64,000 nt of DNA from Afipia massiliensis (GTDB lineage Bacteria > Pseudomonadota > Alphaproteobacteria > Rhizobiales > Xanthobacteraceae): positions 496,001 to 560,000 of the forward strand of contig NZ_JACHIJ010000001.1 in assembly GCF_014203115.1 (NCBI RefSeq), written 5' to 3'. Positions 36,291-44,101 of this stretch are shown in pieces. Below the pieces are notes generated by a model that worked only from the letters and a program-made list of their open reading frames with translations, was not told where the DNA came from and made no database searches. Both the position numbers and the translations under genes were made by a program. Each line of letters opens with the position of its first letter. Position 1 is the first letter of the stretch.

Positions 36291-36935
36291 TCACGGCCGG
36301 ATCTCCACCAGCGGGATTTTCGGGATCGCTCCCGCCGCGAAGGCCGACAGATCGACCTCGAGATAATCGGTATCGAACCGCACCGGCACGTCGAACAGAT
36401 AGCCTGCCGTCACCGCCGCTCCGCTCGCGGGAATATGCCCGCCGAGAAACGTCACAACGCCGGTCGTATGATCGCATGTGAACACCGTACCGGACGCGAC
36501 TTCGCTGCCCGCGACCGCAACGCGCACGCTGCCCGGCACGGGCTTCGCGATGCTGCGCGTGTAAGGCGCATAGGTACTGCCGTAGGTCTTGATCAATTGG
36601 AACGCCGCGCGCGCACCGTCTCCCGCACCCAGCGCCTGATCGAGCGGCGAGATGTCCGACGCAGGCGGCGCGGAGGAATGATCCAGCCGGTCGCGCCAGC
36701 GGAAGCCATAGAGCTGCCCCCGCCGCTCCTCGAAGAACGCCACCACTTCCTGCAAGGCATCAAGCGTTTTGACACCATAACCGGCATCGAACCGGCGGCG
36801 CGAATGCGCCCAGCGCGCGTTGCGTTCCTCGCGACCCGAGCCGAACGTAACAATGTCAGTGCGCCGCTCCGGCCCGCCCGCGCTTTTCAGCGCGATGTCG
36901 AGCGGAAACAGAATTTCGTGAAAACTGGCGGGCAT
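36291..36935 (-). CDS. GTA distal tail protein, DUF2460 family (gp12 type)
   Basis: 214 aa. 'FHEILFPLDIALKSAGGPER', 'GSGREERNARWAHSRRRFD' and 'FFEERRGQLYGFRWRDR' are the DUF2460/TIGR02217 hallmarks. It is the distal tail ring connecting the tube to the hub in RcGTA. Followed by the DUF2163 gene after a repeat-filled gap. The upstream neighbour is a divergent non-phage gene. Confidence 0.94.
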   Translation of the reverse strand: MPASFHEILFPLDIALKSAGGPERRTDIVTFGSGREERNARWAHSRRRFDAGYGVKTLDALQEVVAFFEERRGQLYGFRWRDRLDHSSAPPASDISPLDQALGAGDGARAAFQLIKTYGSTYAPYTRSIAKPVPGSVRVAVAGSEVASGTVFTCDHTTGVVTFLGGHIPASGAAVTAGYLFDVPVRFDTDYLEVDLSAFAAGAIPKIPLVEIRP

Positions 36936-37031
36936 GGTTCATCCCGGTGTTTGTTGAGGGCGACCGGGAACCGATACGCCCGGCGGTGATTGACTGATCG
37001 GATGCTCACGTAACCGAACGGAGATCAGGCC

Positions 37032-37268
37032 ATGGCCCAGTGCGAAACCTGCGGAAACGACTACGACAAGGCATTTCAGGTGACGTTGGGCGGCAAGACC
37101 CACACCTATGACAGCTTCGAATGCGCCATCCACGCCCTGGCGCCGACCTGCGCCAACTGCGGTACGCGCATCGTCGGCCACGGCATGGAGAACAAGGGCA
37201 CGTTCTATTGCTGCGACCACTGCGCCGAGCACAAGGGCGTCAAGGGATTGCGCGATCGCGTGAACTAG
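37032..37268 (+). CDS. Small cysteine-rich zinc-ribbon-like protein
   Basis: 78 aa, cytosolic. Three CxxC-type pairs: 'MAQCETCGNDYD', 'LAPTCANCGTRIVGHG' and 'FYCCDHCAEHKG', plus His and a Cys in 'FECAIHAL', giving a treble-clef or zinc-ribbon look with metallothionein-like traits. Good start context (GGAGATCAGGCC before the ATG). It reads against the GTA genes and separates the tape-measure from the distal tail gene, so it is a cargo gene rather than a virion component. Function unknown. Confidence 0.75.
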   Translation: MAQCETCGNDYDKAFQVTLGGKTHTYDSFECAIHALAPTCANCGTRIVGHGMENKGTFYCCDHCAEHKGVKGLRDRVN

Positions 37269-37282
37269 AGGCCGTGTTGCTG

Positions 37283-37379
37283 CGTCATCCTGAGGTGCGA
37301 CATGCGAAGCATGGAGCCTCGAAGGAGGCGCAGCCGTTCATCCTTCGAGGCTCGCAAGAGCTCGCGCCTCAGGATGACG
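37283..37379. repeat. Dispersed palindromic repeat, family R1 (copy 2)
   Basis: Starts 'gtcatcctgaggtgcg', ends 'cgcctcaggatgac', with 'catccttcgaggctcg' inside. Same family as 1687-1797 and 48415-48507. Lies directly after the small zinc-ribbon gene and before the tape-measure stop. Confidence 0.82.
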
Positions 37380-37386
37380 GCGATAC

Positions 37387-37974
37387 CTACAAACTCCGCT
37401 GCCCGCGCGAAACCGCGCGCGCGATCTGGCCGGTGATGTAATTTTCCGAGCGGCGGAAACTGTCGAGGTCCGGCGTCGCGATGTGAATCGTGACGCTGCC
37501 GCCGCCGCGCCCGGCCACGCCAAGCTTGCCGTCCGGCCCGCGCGCCAGCGGCATGATCGCTTCCGGTCCCGCCTCGCCCGCGAGTCCGACGCCGCCCTGC
37601 ATCAGCGGAAAATAAGTCGGCGTGCCGATCACGCCGCCGCTCGCGAACGGTTTCACAGCACCGGACGCTGCCGTAAGCGAAGGACCATTTCCACCTCCGA
37701 CGCCGGCGAGTCCGGACAACAAACTCTCGATCCCGCCCGAGATGCCCTTCTCGAGCGGCTTGAATGCAAGCCGCACCGCCATATCCGACAACCGCAGCGT
37801 CAGCGATTTCAGCACGTCGTCGAACTGCCTGCCGCCGACGACCGACGCACGGAATGCGCCTGTCATCGCGCGCGAAAACGCGTTCGCGCCTATGGTCAGT
37901 TCGCGCGTTCGCAGGCCGACACTGTCGAGCGTCTGCGACGACTCCTCGTTCGAGGCCTCGAAAGCCATGCTCAT
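37387..37974 (-). CDS. GTA tape measure protein (gp11 type)
   Basis: 195 aa, short as in other GTAs (RcGTA ~220 aa), which fits a short tail. The C-terminal half has the Gly-rich family motif 'FASGGVIGTPTYFPLMQGG' and 'LAGEAGPEAIMPLARG', followed by 'SVTIHIATPDLDSFRRS'. The N-terminal helical part ('LTIGANAFSRAMTGAFRASV') would line the tube. Overlaps the small tail chaperone gene by four bases. Confidence 0.9.
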   Translation of the reverse strand: MSMAFEASNEESSQTLDSVGLRTRELTIGANAFSRAMTGAFRASVVGGRQFDDVLKSLTLRLSDMAVRLAFKPLEKGISGGIESLLSGLAGVGGGNGPSLTAASGAVKPFASGGVIGTPTYFPLMQGGVGLAGEAGPEAIMPLARGPDGKLGVAGRGGGSVTIHIATPDLDSFRRSENYITGQIARAVSRGQRSL

Positions 37975-38171
37975 GCTCCACGCGGTTTGTCAGGAAATCT
38001 TTGCATCAGGTGCTCCAGCGACGTGCGGTTCATCGGCTCGCGGGACGGCCCCCGTACCGCCGCCACCGCATACGCCAGTTCACGCGGCGTCATCCGCCAG
38101 AAATGCTCTGGTGGCAGCCGCAGCACGCCGATACCGAAGCCGATCGCTTCGGCCCACGGGAACGGTTTCAT
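37971..38171 (-). CDS. Phage tail assembly chaperone, small (TAC_6 type)
   Basis: 66 aa. 'PFPWAEAIGFGIGVLRLPPE' and 'HFWRMTPRELAYAV' are the hallmarks of the short GTA tail assembly chaperone (rcc01693-like). It overlaps both neighbours by four bases, so it is co-translated between the larger chaperone and the tape measure. Confidence 0.9.
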   Translation of the reverse strand: MKPFPWAEAIGFGIGVLRLPPEHFWRMTPRELAYAVAAVRGPSREPMNRTSLEHLMQRFPDKPRGA

Positions 38172-38494
38172 GGCGCCTCGCCGATTGCGCCGTCGAACGT
38201 CGCGGCGATCAGGTCCGCGGCAACGCGCACGTAGCCCGCTGCGCCGCCATCGACGGTCATGGCCGCAACCTCGTCATCTGAAATCGTCTCACCCGCGCCG
38301 CGCAATCCCGCCGCGATAATCCGCACCAGATCGCGCGCCGACAGCCGTCCGGTGCCGAACCGCTCCGCCAGCGCCATCAGGTCGCTCGCGCCGAATGCGG
38401 ATTCCAGTTCGGCCAGCGCGCCGAGGGTCAGCACCAGCGTGCGCCGTCTGCCGCCGAGGTCTGCCGAGATTTCCCCGCGATAGGTGTTGGGCAT
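38168..38494 (-). CDS. GTA tail assembly chaperone (gp10 type)
   Basis: 108 aa. 'MPNTYRGEISADLGGRRRTL', 'LTLGALAELESAFGA' and 'LVRIIAAGLRGAGE' match the gene-transfer-agent TAC_11 family. It guides major tail protein around the tape measure. Two bases downstream of the major tail protein gene, with ATGA coupling to the next. Confidence 0.92.
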   Translation of the reverse strand: MPNTYRGEISADLGGRRRTLVLTLGALAELESAFGASDLMALAERFGTGRLSARDLVRIIAAGLRGAGETISDDEVAAMTVDGGAAGYVRVAADLIAATFDGAIGEAP

Positions 38495-38496
38495 GA

Positions 38497-38904
38497 TCAG
38501 GCAGCCGTGAACGTGAGCGCGCCGGCAGATTCCAGCGAGAGGTCGAACGTCACCTCGCCGTTATGTTCGCCGGAAAACTCGAGGCTCGAAATCTGGAACA
38601 GGCCTTCAATGGTGCCGAAGTCCGGCACCACGACCTGGCATGATTTCAGCACGCCGTCGAAGAATGCCTGACGCACCATCGCATCCGACGCCGAGTCCTT
38701 GAACAGTCCCCTGCCCGAGACCGACGCGCGCTTGACTCCCGCGCCCGCGAGCAGCTCGCGCCAGCGCTCGGTGGATTCCGCGTGGGTGACGTCCACGGTT
38801 TCCGCGTTGAACGCGATACGGCGGCTGCGCATTCCGGCGACGGTGACGAAGCTTGCGCCGTCACTCATCTTCAGCAGCAGGTCCTTGCCTTTCTGGGCGG
38901 CCAT
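38497..38904 (-). CDS. GTA major tail protein (gp9, TP901-1 family)
   Basis: 135 aa. 'AAQKGKDLLLKMSDGASFVT', 'RSRRIAFNAETVDVTHAES' and 'FQISSLEFSGEHNGEVTFDL' are the phage TP901-1 major tail / GTA tube signature. Forms the tail tube. A good ribosome binding site (AGGAGAGACC) precedes the ATG. Confidence 0.95.
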   Translation of the reverse strand: MAAQKGKDLLLKMSDGASFVTVAGMRSRRIAFNAETVDVTHAESTERWRELLAGAGVKRASVSGRGLFKDSASDAMVRQAFFDGVLKSCQVVVPDFGTIEGLFQISSLEFSGEHNGEVTFDLSLESAGALTFTAA

Positions 38905-38914
38905 TGGTCTCTCC

Positions 38915-39325
38915 TTAGCTCAAGGGTTCAGTAACCGCGCGAAACCGCACCAGCGCGTGATAGGTGCGTCCGTCGGACTCGCGGCGAATGTCGGCGATTG
39001 AAAATCTCAGATTGACCAGCCGGTGCCCGTCGGGCGACAGCGGCGCATCGTCCAGCGCCTGCAGCAATGCGCCGGCAATGACATGCGCCTCGCGATGGCC
39101 GCCTTTGCGCGACCAGGCGTGCAGCGTGAGTTGATGCTCCTGCGTCTGCCCGCCGTCGGATGACGCATCGATCAGCCGCGCTTCCCCGAGCGTCACATAG
39201 GGAAACTCGGCGTCGCGCGGCGGCTCGTCGTAAACCCTGTCGCCGCCGAGTGCCGTGGTGAGCGCGCCGTCCGCCAGCAATGCGTCATGGATCGCGGCGC
39301 GCAGCGCCACGTTGGCAATGGTCAT
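38915..39325 (-). CDS. GTA tail terminator, DUF3168 family (gp8 type)
   Basis: 136 aa. 'LRAAIHDALLADGALTTALG', 'DRVYDEPPRDAEFPYVTLGE' and 'HQLTLHAWSRKGGHREAHVI' fit DUF3168. It caps the tail tube at the head side. Confidence 0.93.
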   Translation of the reverse strand: MTIANVALRAAIHDALLADGALTTALGGDRVYDEPPRDAEFPYVTLGEARLIDASSDGGQTQEHQLTLHAWSRKGGHREAHVIAGALLQALDDAPLSPDGHRLVNLRFSIADIRRESDGRTYHALVRFRAVTEPLS

Positions 39326-39340
39326 GTCAGGGTTCCGTGG

Positions 39341-39661
39341 TTAGGAGATGCGGACGTCCGCATCGATCTCGATAAAGCGGCGGTCGTCGCGCTCCCGAAT
39401 CGCAACGATCCGATAGATCCGCGCACCGTCGCTGAAGCGATGCTGCAGCGTGAGCGAGAGATTGCTGCGCAGGACAATGCGATAATCCTGCGTCGCGCCG
39501 TCGGCATCGGCCTGCACGTCCCGCCGCGCGGCAAGCGGCGTCACCTGCGCCCACACCGTGGCGAATGTCGTCCAGGTGCGAACCACGCCGCCCTGACCGT
39601 CGGGTGTCTCGATGGGGTGCTGGATCACCAGCCGTGTCTTGAGTTGTCCGGGATCGATCAT
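39341..39661 (-). CDS. GTA head closure / head-tail adaptor protein (gp7 type)
   Basis: 106 aa. 'IDPGQLKTRLVIQHP', 'VVRTWTTFATVWAQVTPLAA' and 'LTLQHRFSDGARIYRI' match the SPP1 gp16-like head-tail adaptor family. ATGA overlap with the connector gene. Confidence 0.92.
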   Translation of the reverse strand: MIDPGQLKTRLVIQHPIETPDGQGGVVRTWTTFATVWAQVTPLAARRDVQADADGATQDYRIVLRSNLSLTLQHRFSDGARIYRIVAIRERDDRRFIEIDADVRIS

Positions 39662-40224
39662 AGCGACAGCACCCGGTGCGACGAGATCATGGCGTTGACG
39701 CTGGCCGGCATCATCGCGACGCTTGAGCCGATGGCGATGAGACCACGGTTCTCATACCAGTGGGCCACCAGCATGCGGATCGCCTGCCGCAACGTCTGCG
39801 GCACATCGCTCGCTGCTCCGAAGCCGACTTCGATATCGAGCTCGATACCTGCGACGCTGCGTCCCGGCACCGGCAGCGACCATGCCGGCGCGGCGAGAAC
39901 CCCCGCTGCGACATCGACCACGAAGATGTCGGGATCGATCACGCTGGCCTCACCCGCCGGATCGAACACGCGAACGGCGGTAAGCGTACGCAGCGGTCCG
40001 ATCCGCGGCGCGATGCGCCCGCCGTCGGGCCATCGATCCAGCACCAGCCGCCAGGTTTGCGTGATCAGAGCGCAGCGCGTGAGCGCTTCGACATGGTTGC
40101 GCGCGGCGGACACCAGCGACGTGATGATGGCGTCGTCGTCGCCGTGTTCCACACGCAGGAAATTCTTCGCATCGGTGAGCGACAGCGGCTCTGCCGCCGG
40201 CGCGGTAACGAGGTATGCGGGCAT
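39658..40224 (-). CDS. GTA head-tail connector (gp6 type)
   Basis: 188 aa. 'LVTAPAAEPLSLTDAKNFLR', 'DDAIITSLVSAARNHVEALT' and 'LRQAIRMLVAHWYENR' are the phiE125 gp8 / GTA gp6 hallmarks. The start at 40224 ('MPAYLV') is favoured; a longer frame to 40677 runs into a repeat and the antisense of the neighbouring protease. First gene of the tail-ward block; the capsid gene that normally precedes it is 4.4 kb away because of an inserted island. Confidence 0.93.
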   Translation of the reverse strand: MPAYLVTAPAAEPLSLTDAKNFLRVEHGDDDAIITSLVSAARNHVEALTRCALITQTWRLVLDRWPDGGRIAPRIGPLRTLTAVRVFDPAGEASVIDPDIFVVDVAAGVLAAPAWSLPVPGRSVAGIELDIEVGFGAASDVPQTLRQAIRMLVAHWYENRGLIAIGSSVAMMPASVNAMISSHRVLSL

Positions 40225-40263
40225 TGGTGAGACTTTCGTGTGAGCTGAGATCACGTTATCTGC

Positions 40264-40382
40264 GTCGTCCCGGCGCAGGCCGGGACCCATAACCTCTGGA
40301 CTCTCAGTGGCAACGGATCGCAAATTCTCGTTATCAACCGCAATGACAGGGAGTATGGATCCCGGCCTTCGCCGGGACGACC
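40264..40382. repeat. Dispersed palindromic repeat, family R3 (copy 1)
   Basis: Inverted arms 'gtcgtcccggcgcaggccgg' and 'ccggccttcgccgggacgac', each itself a small hairpin, around ~75 unique bases. Similar copies lie at 47838-47955 and 49746-49861, all inside GTA gaps. Confidence 0.85.
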
Positions 40383-40459
40383 ATGAATAACGATCACGTA
40401 CAGTTGCTTCGCCATGACGTCGGTTGACAAAGCACGCGGGCCAAGGCTCAACCTTGTGG

Positions 40460-41227
40460 ATGATCCCGTTTCCCCGCCTCTGCGCCGCTCTCATCATTTC
40501 ATTTGCATTCGTGCAGCCGTCGCATGCCATTACCGGCAGCCGCTCTGCGCCGAGCAGCGGCGTTGCGCAATCCATCGTCACGGTCGTTGCCGCGGGTGGC
40601 GGCGTCTGCACCGGCACAATGATCGCGCCGAACATTATTCTGACCGCCGCGCATTGCATCGCGCCGGGCACGGCCAATCGTGTGATCGACTACTCGACGA
40701 AGCCGCCGCAGCTGATCGCGCCGCAGCAGGTCGCAGTGCATCCCCGCTACAACGCGCAATCCATCGCGGCCCATCGGGCGACGGCGGATGTCGCGCTGCT
40801 GCGCTTGTCCGCGCCGATGCCCGGCAAATCGGCCGCGCTTCTCGGCGTGCCGCGCATTCCCTTTACGCCCGTGTCGCGCTTCACCGTCGTCGGCATCGGA
40901 TCAACGGTCGCAGGAAGCGACTCCGGCGTCGGCACGGCCCGCGCCGCGCCGCTCGCTGTGACCGGCCAGCCCGGGACCTTGCAGGTGCGCCTGGTGGATC
41001 CGCAAACCCAGAACAAAGCTGCGGGCATGGGCGCCTGCACCGGCGACTCCGGCGCACCCGCGTTTGAAGATCAGGATGGCCGCAGCGTCATTGTCGGCGT
41101 GGTGAGCTGGTCGACGGGCGCGAACAATTCCGCGGGCTGCGGCGGCCTCACCGGCGTGACCCCGCTCACATTGTATAACGACTGGATCGTAAAGACCGCG
41201 CGAAGCTGGGGCGCGGCGATTCCGTAA
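40460..41227 (+). CDS. Secreted trypsin-like serine protease
   Basis: 255 aa. Signal peptide (~1-22, ending 'SHA'). Chymotrypsin-fold triad visible: His in 'LTAAHCIAPG', Asp in 'TADVALLRLSAP' and Ser in 'CTGDSGAPAF'. A late Cys in 'GCGGLTGVT' may pair. Start at 40460 places the signal at the N-terminus; longer starts do not. Plus strand, inside the island between connector and capsid genes; a periplasmic or secreted protease of the host, not part of the virion. Confidence 0.88.
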   Translation: MIPFPRLCAALIISFAFVQPSHAITGSRSAPSSGVAQSIVTVVAAGGGVCTGTMIAPNIILTAAHCIAPGTANRVIDYSTKPPQLIAPQQVAVHPRYNAQSIAAHRATADVALLRLSAPMPGKSAALLGVPRIPFTPVSRFTVVGIGSTVAGSDSGVGTARAAPLAVTGQPGTLQVRLVDPQTQNKAAGMGACTGDSGAPAFEDQDGRSVIVGVVSWSTGANNSAGCGGLTGVTPLTLYNDWIVKTARSWGAAIP

Positions 41228-41334
41228 AGTTAACTGGCTACCTCCGCAGTGCATCTCGGGTTCCCGCGCCGAGGCCTGACAAATGTCAGACGATCCCCTA
41301 CTCTCCGATTCATGAAACAAAACCGGAGACCATC

Positions 41335-41745
41335 ATGATTTCACGACGTGGTATCATTGGACTTCTCACCACATCGCTGCTGCTGCCCGCCGCAAGCGCG
41401 GCGGCGCGGGACACGATGCTGATGGGAACCGTGAATTATCGCGAACGGATGGCGCTGCCGCCGAATGCGACCGTGCTCGTGCAACTTGTCGATATCTCCC
41501 TTGCCGACGCGCCGGCACAGATGATCGCGGAAGATCGCATCACCGGCGCCACCGGCAGTCCGATCCCCTACCGGCTGCGCTTCGACATCACGAAGATCGA
41601 GCCGCGCCGCACCTACGCGATGCAGGCCCGCATCTCCGACGGCGATCGCCTACTGTTCATCAATACCACCCGCCACGAGGTCTTTGCCGGCGGGCGCAAC
41701 AACACGCGGATTCTCGTGCAGCGCGTCAGCGAGCAGCCGCGTTAA
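41335..41745 (+). CDS. YbaY-like envelope protein
   Basis: 136 aa. Tat-like or Sec signal beginning 'MISRRGIIGLL' and ending near 'SAAARD'. The beta-rich mature part ('GTVNYRERMALPPNATVLVQ', 'ISLADAPAQMIAE', 'PIPYRLRFD') matches the YbaY/HslJ-type lipoprotein family of outer-membrane-associated proteins, but I see no lipobox Cys. Ribosome binding site GGAGACC before the ATG. Role unknown. Confidence 0.78.
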   Translation: MISRRGIIGLLTTSLLLPAASAAARDTMLMGTVNYRERMALPPNATVLVQLVDISLADAPAQMIAEDRITGATGSPIPYRLRFDITKIEPRRTYAMQARISDGDRLLFINTTRHEVFAGGRNNTRILVQRVSEQPR

Positions 41746-41794
41746 GCTCTGTTGCCGCGCCTGTCTGCTTCATCAACCAACCGGATTGACGACG

Positions 41795-42076
41795 ATGCCT
41801 CAAGCTCTCGCGTATCTCCTCCGATTGATCGCGATTGCGACGGTCTCCGCCGCGTTGGTATCCGCCGCCCAAGCGCAGCAGATGGACACAAAAACGCAGC
41901 GTCAACGCCCGCATGCGGCGAAGCCGGATCACACCGCGAAACATAAGCCGCTGGCGCGTCCGCGCACCACGACGTCCTGTTCTGAATTCGGCGCGGGCTT
42001 CGTGCGTATGCCGGGTTCGGACAGTTGCGTCCGTTTCGGCGGATCGGTCGGCATCGGTGTGGGGACCGTGCCCTAA
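41795..42076 (+). CDS. Short periplasmic protein with porin-type cysteine motif
   Basis: 93 aa. Signal peptide (~1-27, 'VSAAQAQ'). A Lys/Arg/His/Pro-rich linker follows, then 'TTTSCSEFGAGFVRMPGSDS' and 'CVRFGGSVGIGVG', which is the N-terminal strand motif of alphaproteobacterial Porin_2 proteins ending abruptly. Either a truncated porin domain retained as a small protein or a dedicated short member. Start at 41795 gives the signal sequence. Follows the YbaY-like gene by ~50 bases and may share its transcript. Confidence 0.65.
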   Translation: MPQALAYLLRLIAIATVSAALVSAAQAQQMDTKTQRQRPHAAKPDHTAKHKPLARPRTTTSCSEFGAGFVRMPGSDSCVRFGGSVGIGVGTVP

Positions 42077-42153
42077 GGCCCGATCCCGCATCGTCGGGAT
42101 CGGTTTCTGGCGCTATAAAGATTTGCGCGACTGCCCGTAACGATCCGCCTGGT

Positions 42154-42396
42154 TCAGTGACGCTGTCCGCGATGCCGATACTTCTTGCGCGGATGCACCG
42201 ACTGCGGATGCACATAGGGCTGGCGGTAAGATTCCCGATAGCGTTTCCGCGATTCCTCGAGCGCCCGCTGATAGCCGGGCGAACCCATGATGTTCGCCGC
42301 TCCTCCGCCGCGCGCTGAGGCGGGTGTAATGCTCGGGAGCGCCGCTGCGATCACAAGTAGAAAGAAAGCTGCGGCCCGCTTGGTGTGACAGTTCAT
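42154..42396 (-). CDS. Small secreted basic hypothetical protein
   Basis: 80 aa. Signal peptide (~1-29, ending 'PASARGG'), then a Tyr/Arg/His-rich mature part ('GYQRALEESRKRYRESYRQ', 'VHPRKKYRHRGQ'). No known domain recognised. Start at 42396 gives the signal. Downstream of the outer-membrane barrel gene on the same strand. Confidence 0.6.
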   Translation of the reverse strand: MNCHTKRAAAFFLLVIAAALPSITPASARGGGAANIMGSPGYQRALEESRKRYRESYRQPYVHPQSVHPRKKYRHRGQRH

Positions 42397-42521
42397 GTTC
42401 GGCCTCTGCACACGCCGGTTCCGGACACCAACCGCGCATCGGCCTGAATGTTCCGCTGCCGCAATACAAAGGCACAAACCCGGAAGCGATCAGGCGGCGC
42501 TTCGCACGGAAAGCCGGAGCA

Positions 42522-43373
42522 TCAACCGCCGAACCTGTAGTTCAAGCCGATCCGCACGATGTTCAAGTTGGTGGTGAAATTCGCGGAGTATGATGCCGGC
42601 ACGGTGCCCGCCTGCGACGTTACCGCAACCACGTTCATAGTCTCCTTGAACTGCGCGAAAAGATACTCGCCCTTCACGGACCATTTCTGCCCAAGCGCGT
42701 ATTCAAGCCCGCCCCCCGCCGTCCAACCCGGAGTAATGCCGTTTGACGCCCCGGAAAAACACAGATCTGGAGCCGCATTAATGCTGCCGCAAGCGAACGT
42801 GTAGACCACTCCATTCGGACCAGCCAATGCTCCAAGGAAGCCTGTGTTAGTGACGGTGGACGCCGCGTTGTTCAGATGAGCGTAGGCAAAGCCGCCGGTG
42901 GCGTAGATCAGCAGCCCGTCGTCGGCCAGATAACCGAGCCGGGCGCGCACCGTGCCGAAATAGTCGATACTCTGACTTGTCGAGGTCGATACTTGCCCGA
43001 CTAAATACGAAGTCGTGCCTCTCCCATCGATGCCCGCGCCCTGGAAGTCCGCTTCAAAGCCAGCCACCCATCTCGGGGCGAACTGATAATTGTAACCGAC
43101 CTGAATGCCGCCAAGCGCTCCGGAGGAGCGATTGCGGTCGCCGTTGGTTGAGAGCGGGAAGAAGTTCGGGGTAGAAAATACAAACGACATAAGAGCATCG
43201 TTTGCGGCGTAGCCAACATCCGTGTTGGCCCAGCCTCCACCCACGTTCAGACCGGCATACCAACCGCTCCAGTTCGCCACCGGCGCTGGCGGCGCCTTGC
43301 GTATGAGATCGGCACCTTGCGCGGTGGATGCCGCTCCGAGCGTCAAGGCTGCAGCAATCAACAAGTGCTTCAT
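42522..43373 (-). CDS. Outer-membrane beta-barrel protein (Omp25/porin family type)
   Basis: 283 aa. Signal peptide (~1-20, 'STAQGA'), the typical 'DLIRKAPPAPVANWSGWYAG' mature start, alternating beta strands ('GGIQVGYNYQFAPRWVAGFE') and the terminal strand 'NLNIVRIGLNYRFGG'. An eight-stranded Omp25/Omp31-like barrel of Rhizobiales. Located in the non-phage island between capsid and connector genes. Physiological role unassigned. Confidence 0.88.
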   Translation of the reverse strand: MKHLLIAAALTLGAASTAQGADLIRKAPPAPVANWSGWYAGLNVGGGWANTDVGYAANDALMSFVFSTPNFFPLSTNGDRNRSSGALGGIQVGYNYQFAPRWVAGFEADFQGAGIDGRGTTSYLVGQVSTSTSQSIDYFGTVRARLGYLADDGLLIYATGGFAYAHLNNAASTVTNTGFLGALAGPNGVVYTFACGSINAAPDLCFSGASNGITPGWTAGGGLEYALGQKWSVKGEYLFAQFKETMNVVAVTSQAGTVPASYSANFTTNLNIVRIGLNYRFGG

Positions 43374-43723
43374 GAAATGCCCCCTCGGAAATATCGCAAC
43401 TGTAAAGCTTCATTCTAGGTCGAGTCTGCGGGCATCGGATGTAGCAGCCGCGCAACACCCAAAGGTATTCAAGGATATGCTGCGGTACAACAGTAGCGCA
43501 CCTGTCAAAATCCCTATCTTTGAGAAATTCTCTCGGGGGCGCTGTGCCCGGAGGCGCGCGAGGCGATGTTACCTTATCACTCCGGCACTTGTCTTGCGCT
43601 CTCCATATCCAGAGCAAGTGTCGTCATCGCGGACTTCAGACGCACTTGAATATTCTGATGAGCATAGAGCGGAATAAGAAGCCGCCGCTGGTCGCGGGTC
43701 CTTAGCGATGTGGTGCTTATAAC
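43374..43723. other. Intergenic region between barrel gene and DUF2019 gene
   Basis: About 350 bases, lower in GC, without a credible gene. It must contain the promoter of the outer-membrane protein gene and the end of the toxin/immunity module. No repeat or hairpin was recognised. Confidence 0.5.
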
Positions 43724-44101
43724 TTATCGACGCAAAAGATCGGATAGTTCGCCATCAAGCGAGCTCAGGTACAGGCCGGCATCAATAGACTGCGGGTACG
43801 ATCCAGAGTTTGCAATGGCTTGAATTTGCTGTCGAGCCTCCTCCGGAAATACACTCATTAGACTTCTTGCGGCGTTGAGCCGGACCTGAACATTTGGATG
43901 ATCGAATAGTTTCATCAATGCTCTGCCGCGATCGTCCGGACGACGTTTCAGTTCCTTGCTGATTTCATAAATTTGATCACCCAGCCGATTTACCAGCGAA
44001 GTCTTCACTAAATCAGCTGCAGCACCCTGCCGTATGCTCAGTTGTGCATACCGTTCGAGCAGGCCTTCAATAGTCAAGCTCGCGACGTCAAATCTCGTCA
44101 T
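43724..44101 (-). CDS. DUF2019 protein, probable immunity protein of an orphan toxin tail
   Basis: 125 aa, soluble, all-helical HEAT-like. 'LTIEGLLERYAQLSIRQ' and the tail 'HPNVQVRLNAARSLMSVFPE' match DUF2019, a domain known as an immunity protein in polymorphic toxin loci. Its ATG overlaps the end of the HNH-like toxin reading frame by four bases (ATGA), which is the arrangement expected of toxin and antidote. GC is lower than in the GTA genes. Confidence 0.8.
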   Translation of the reverse strand: MTRFDVASLTIEGLLERYAQLSIRQGAAADLVKTSLVNRLGDQIYEISKELKRRPDDRGRALMKLFDHPNVQVRLNAARSLMSVFPEEARQQIQAIANSGSYPQSIDAGLYLSSLDGELSDLLRR

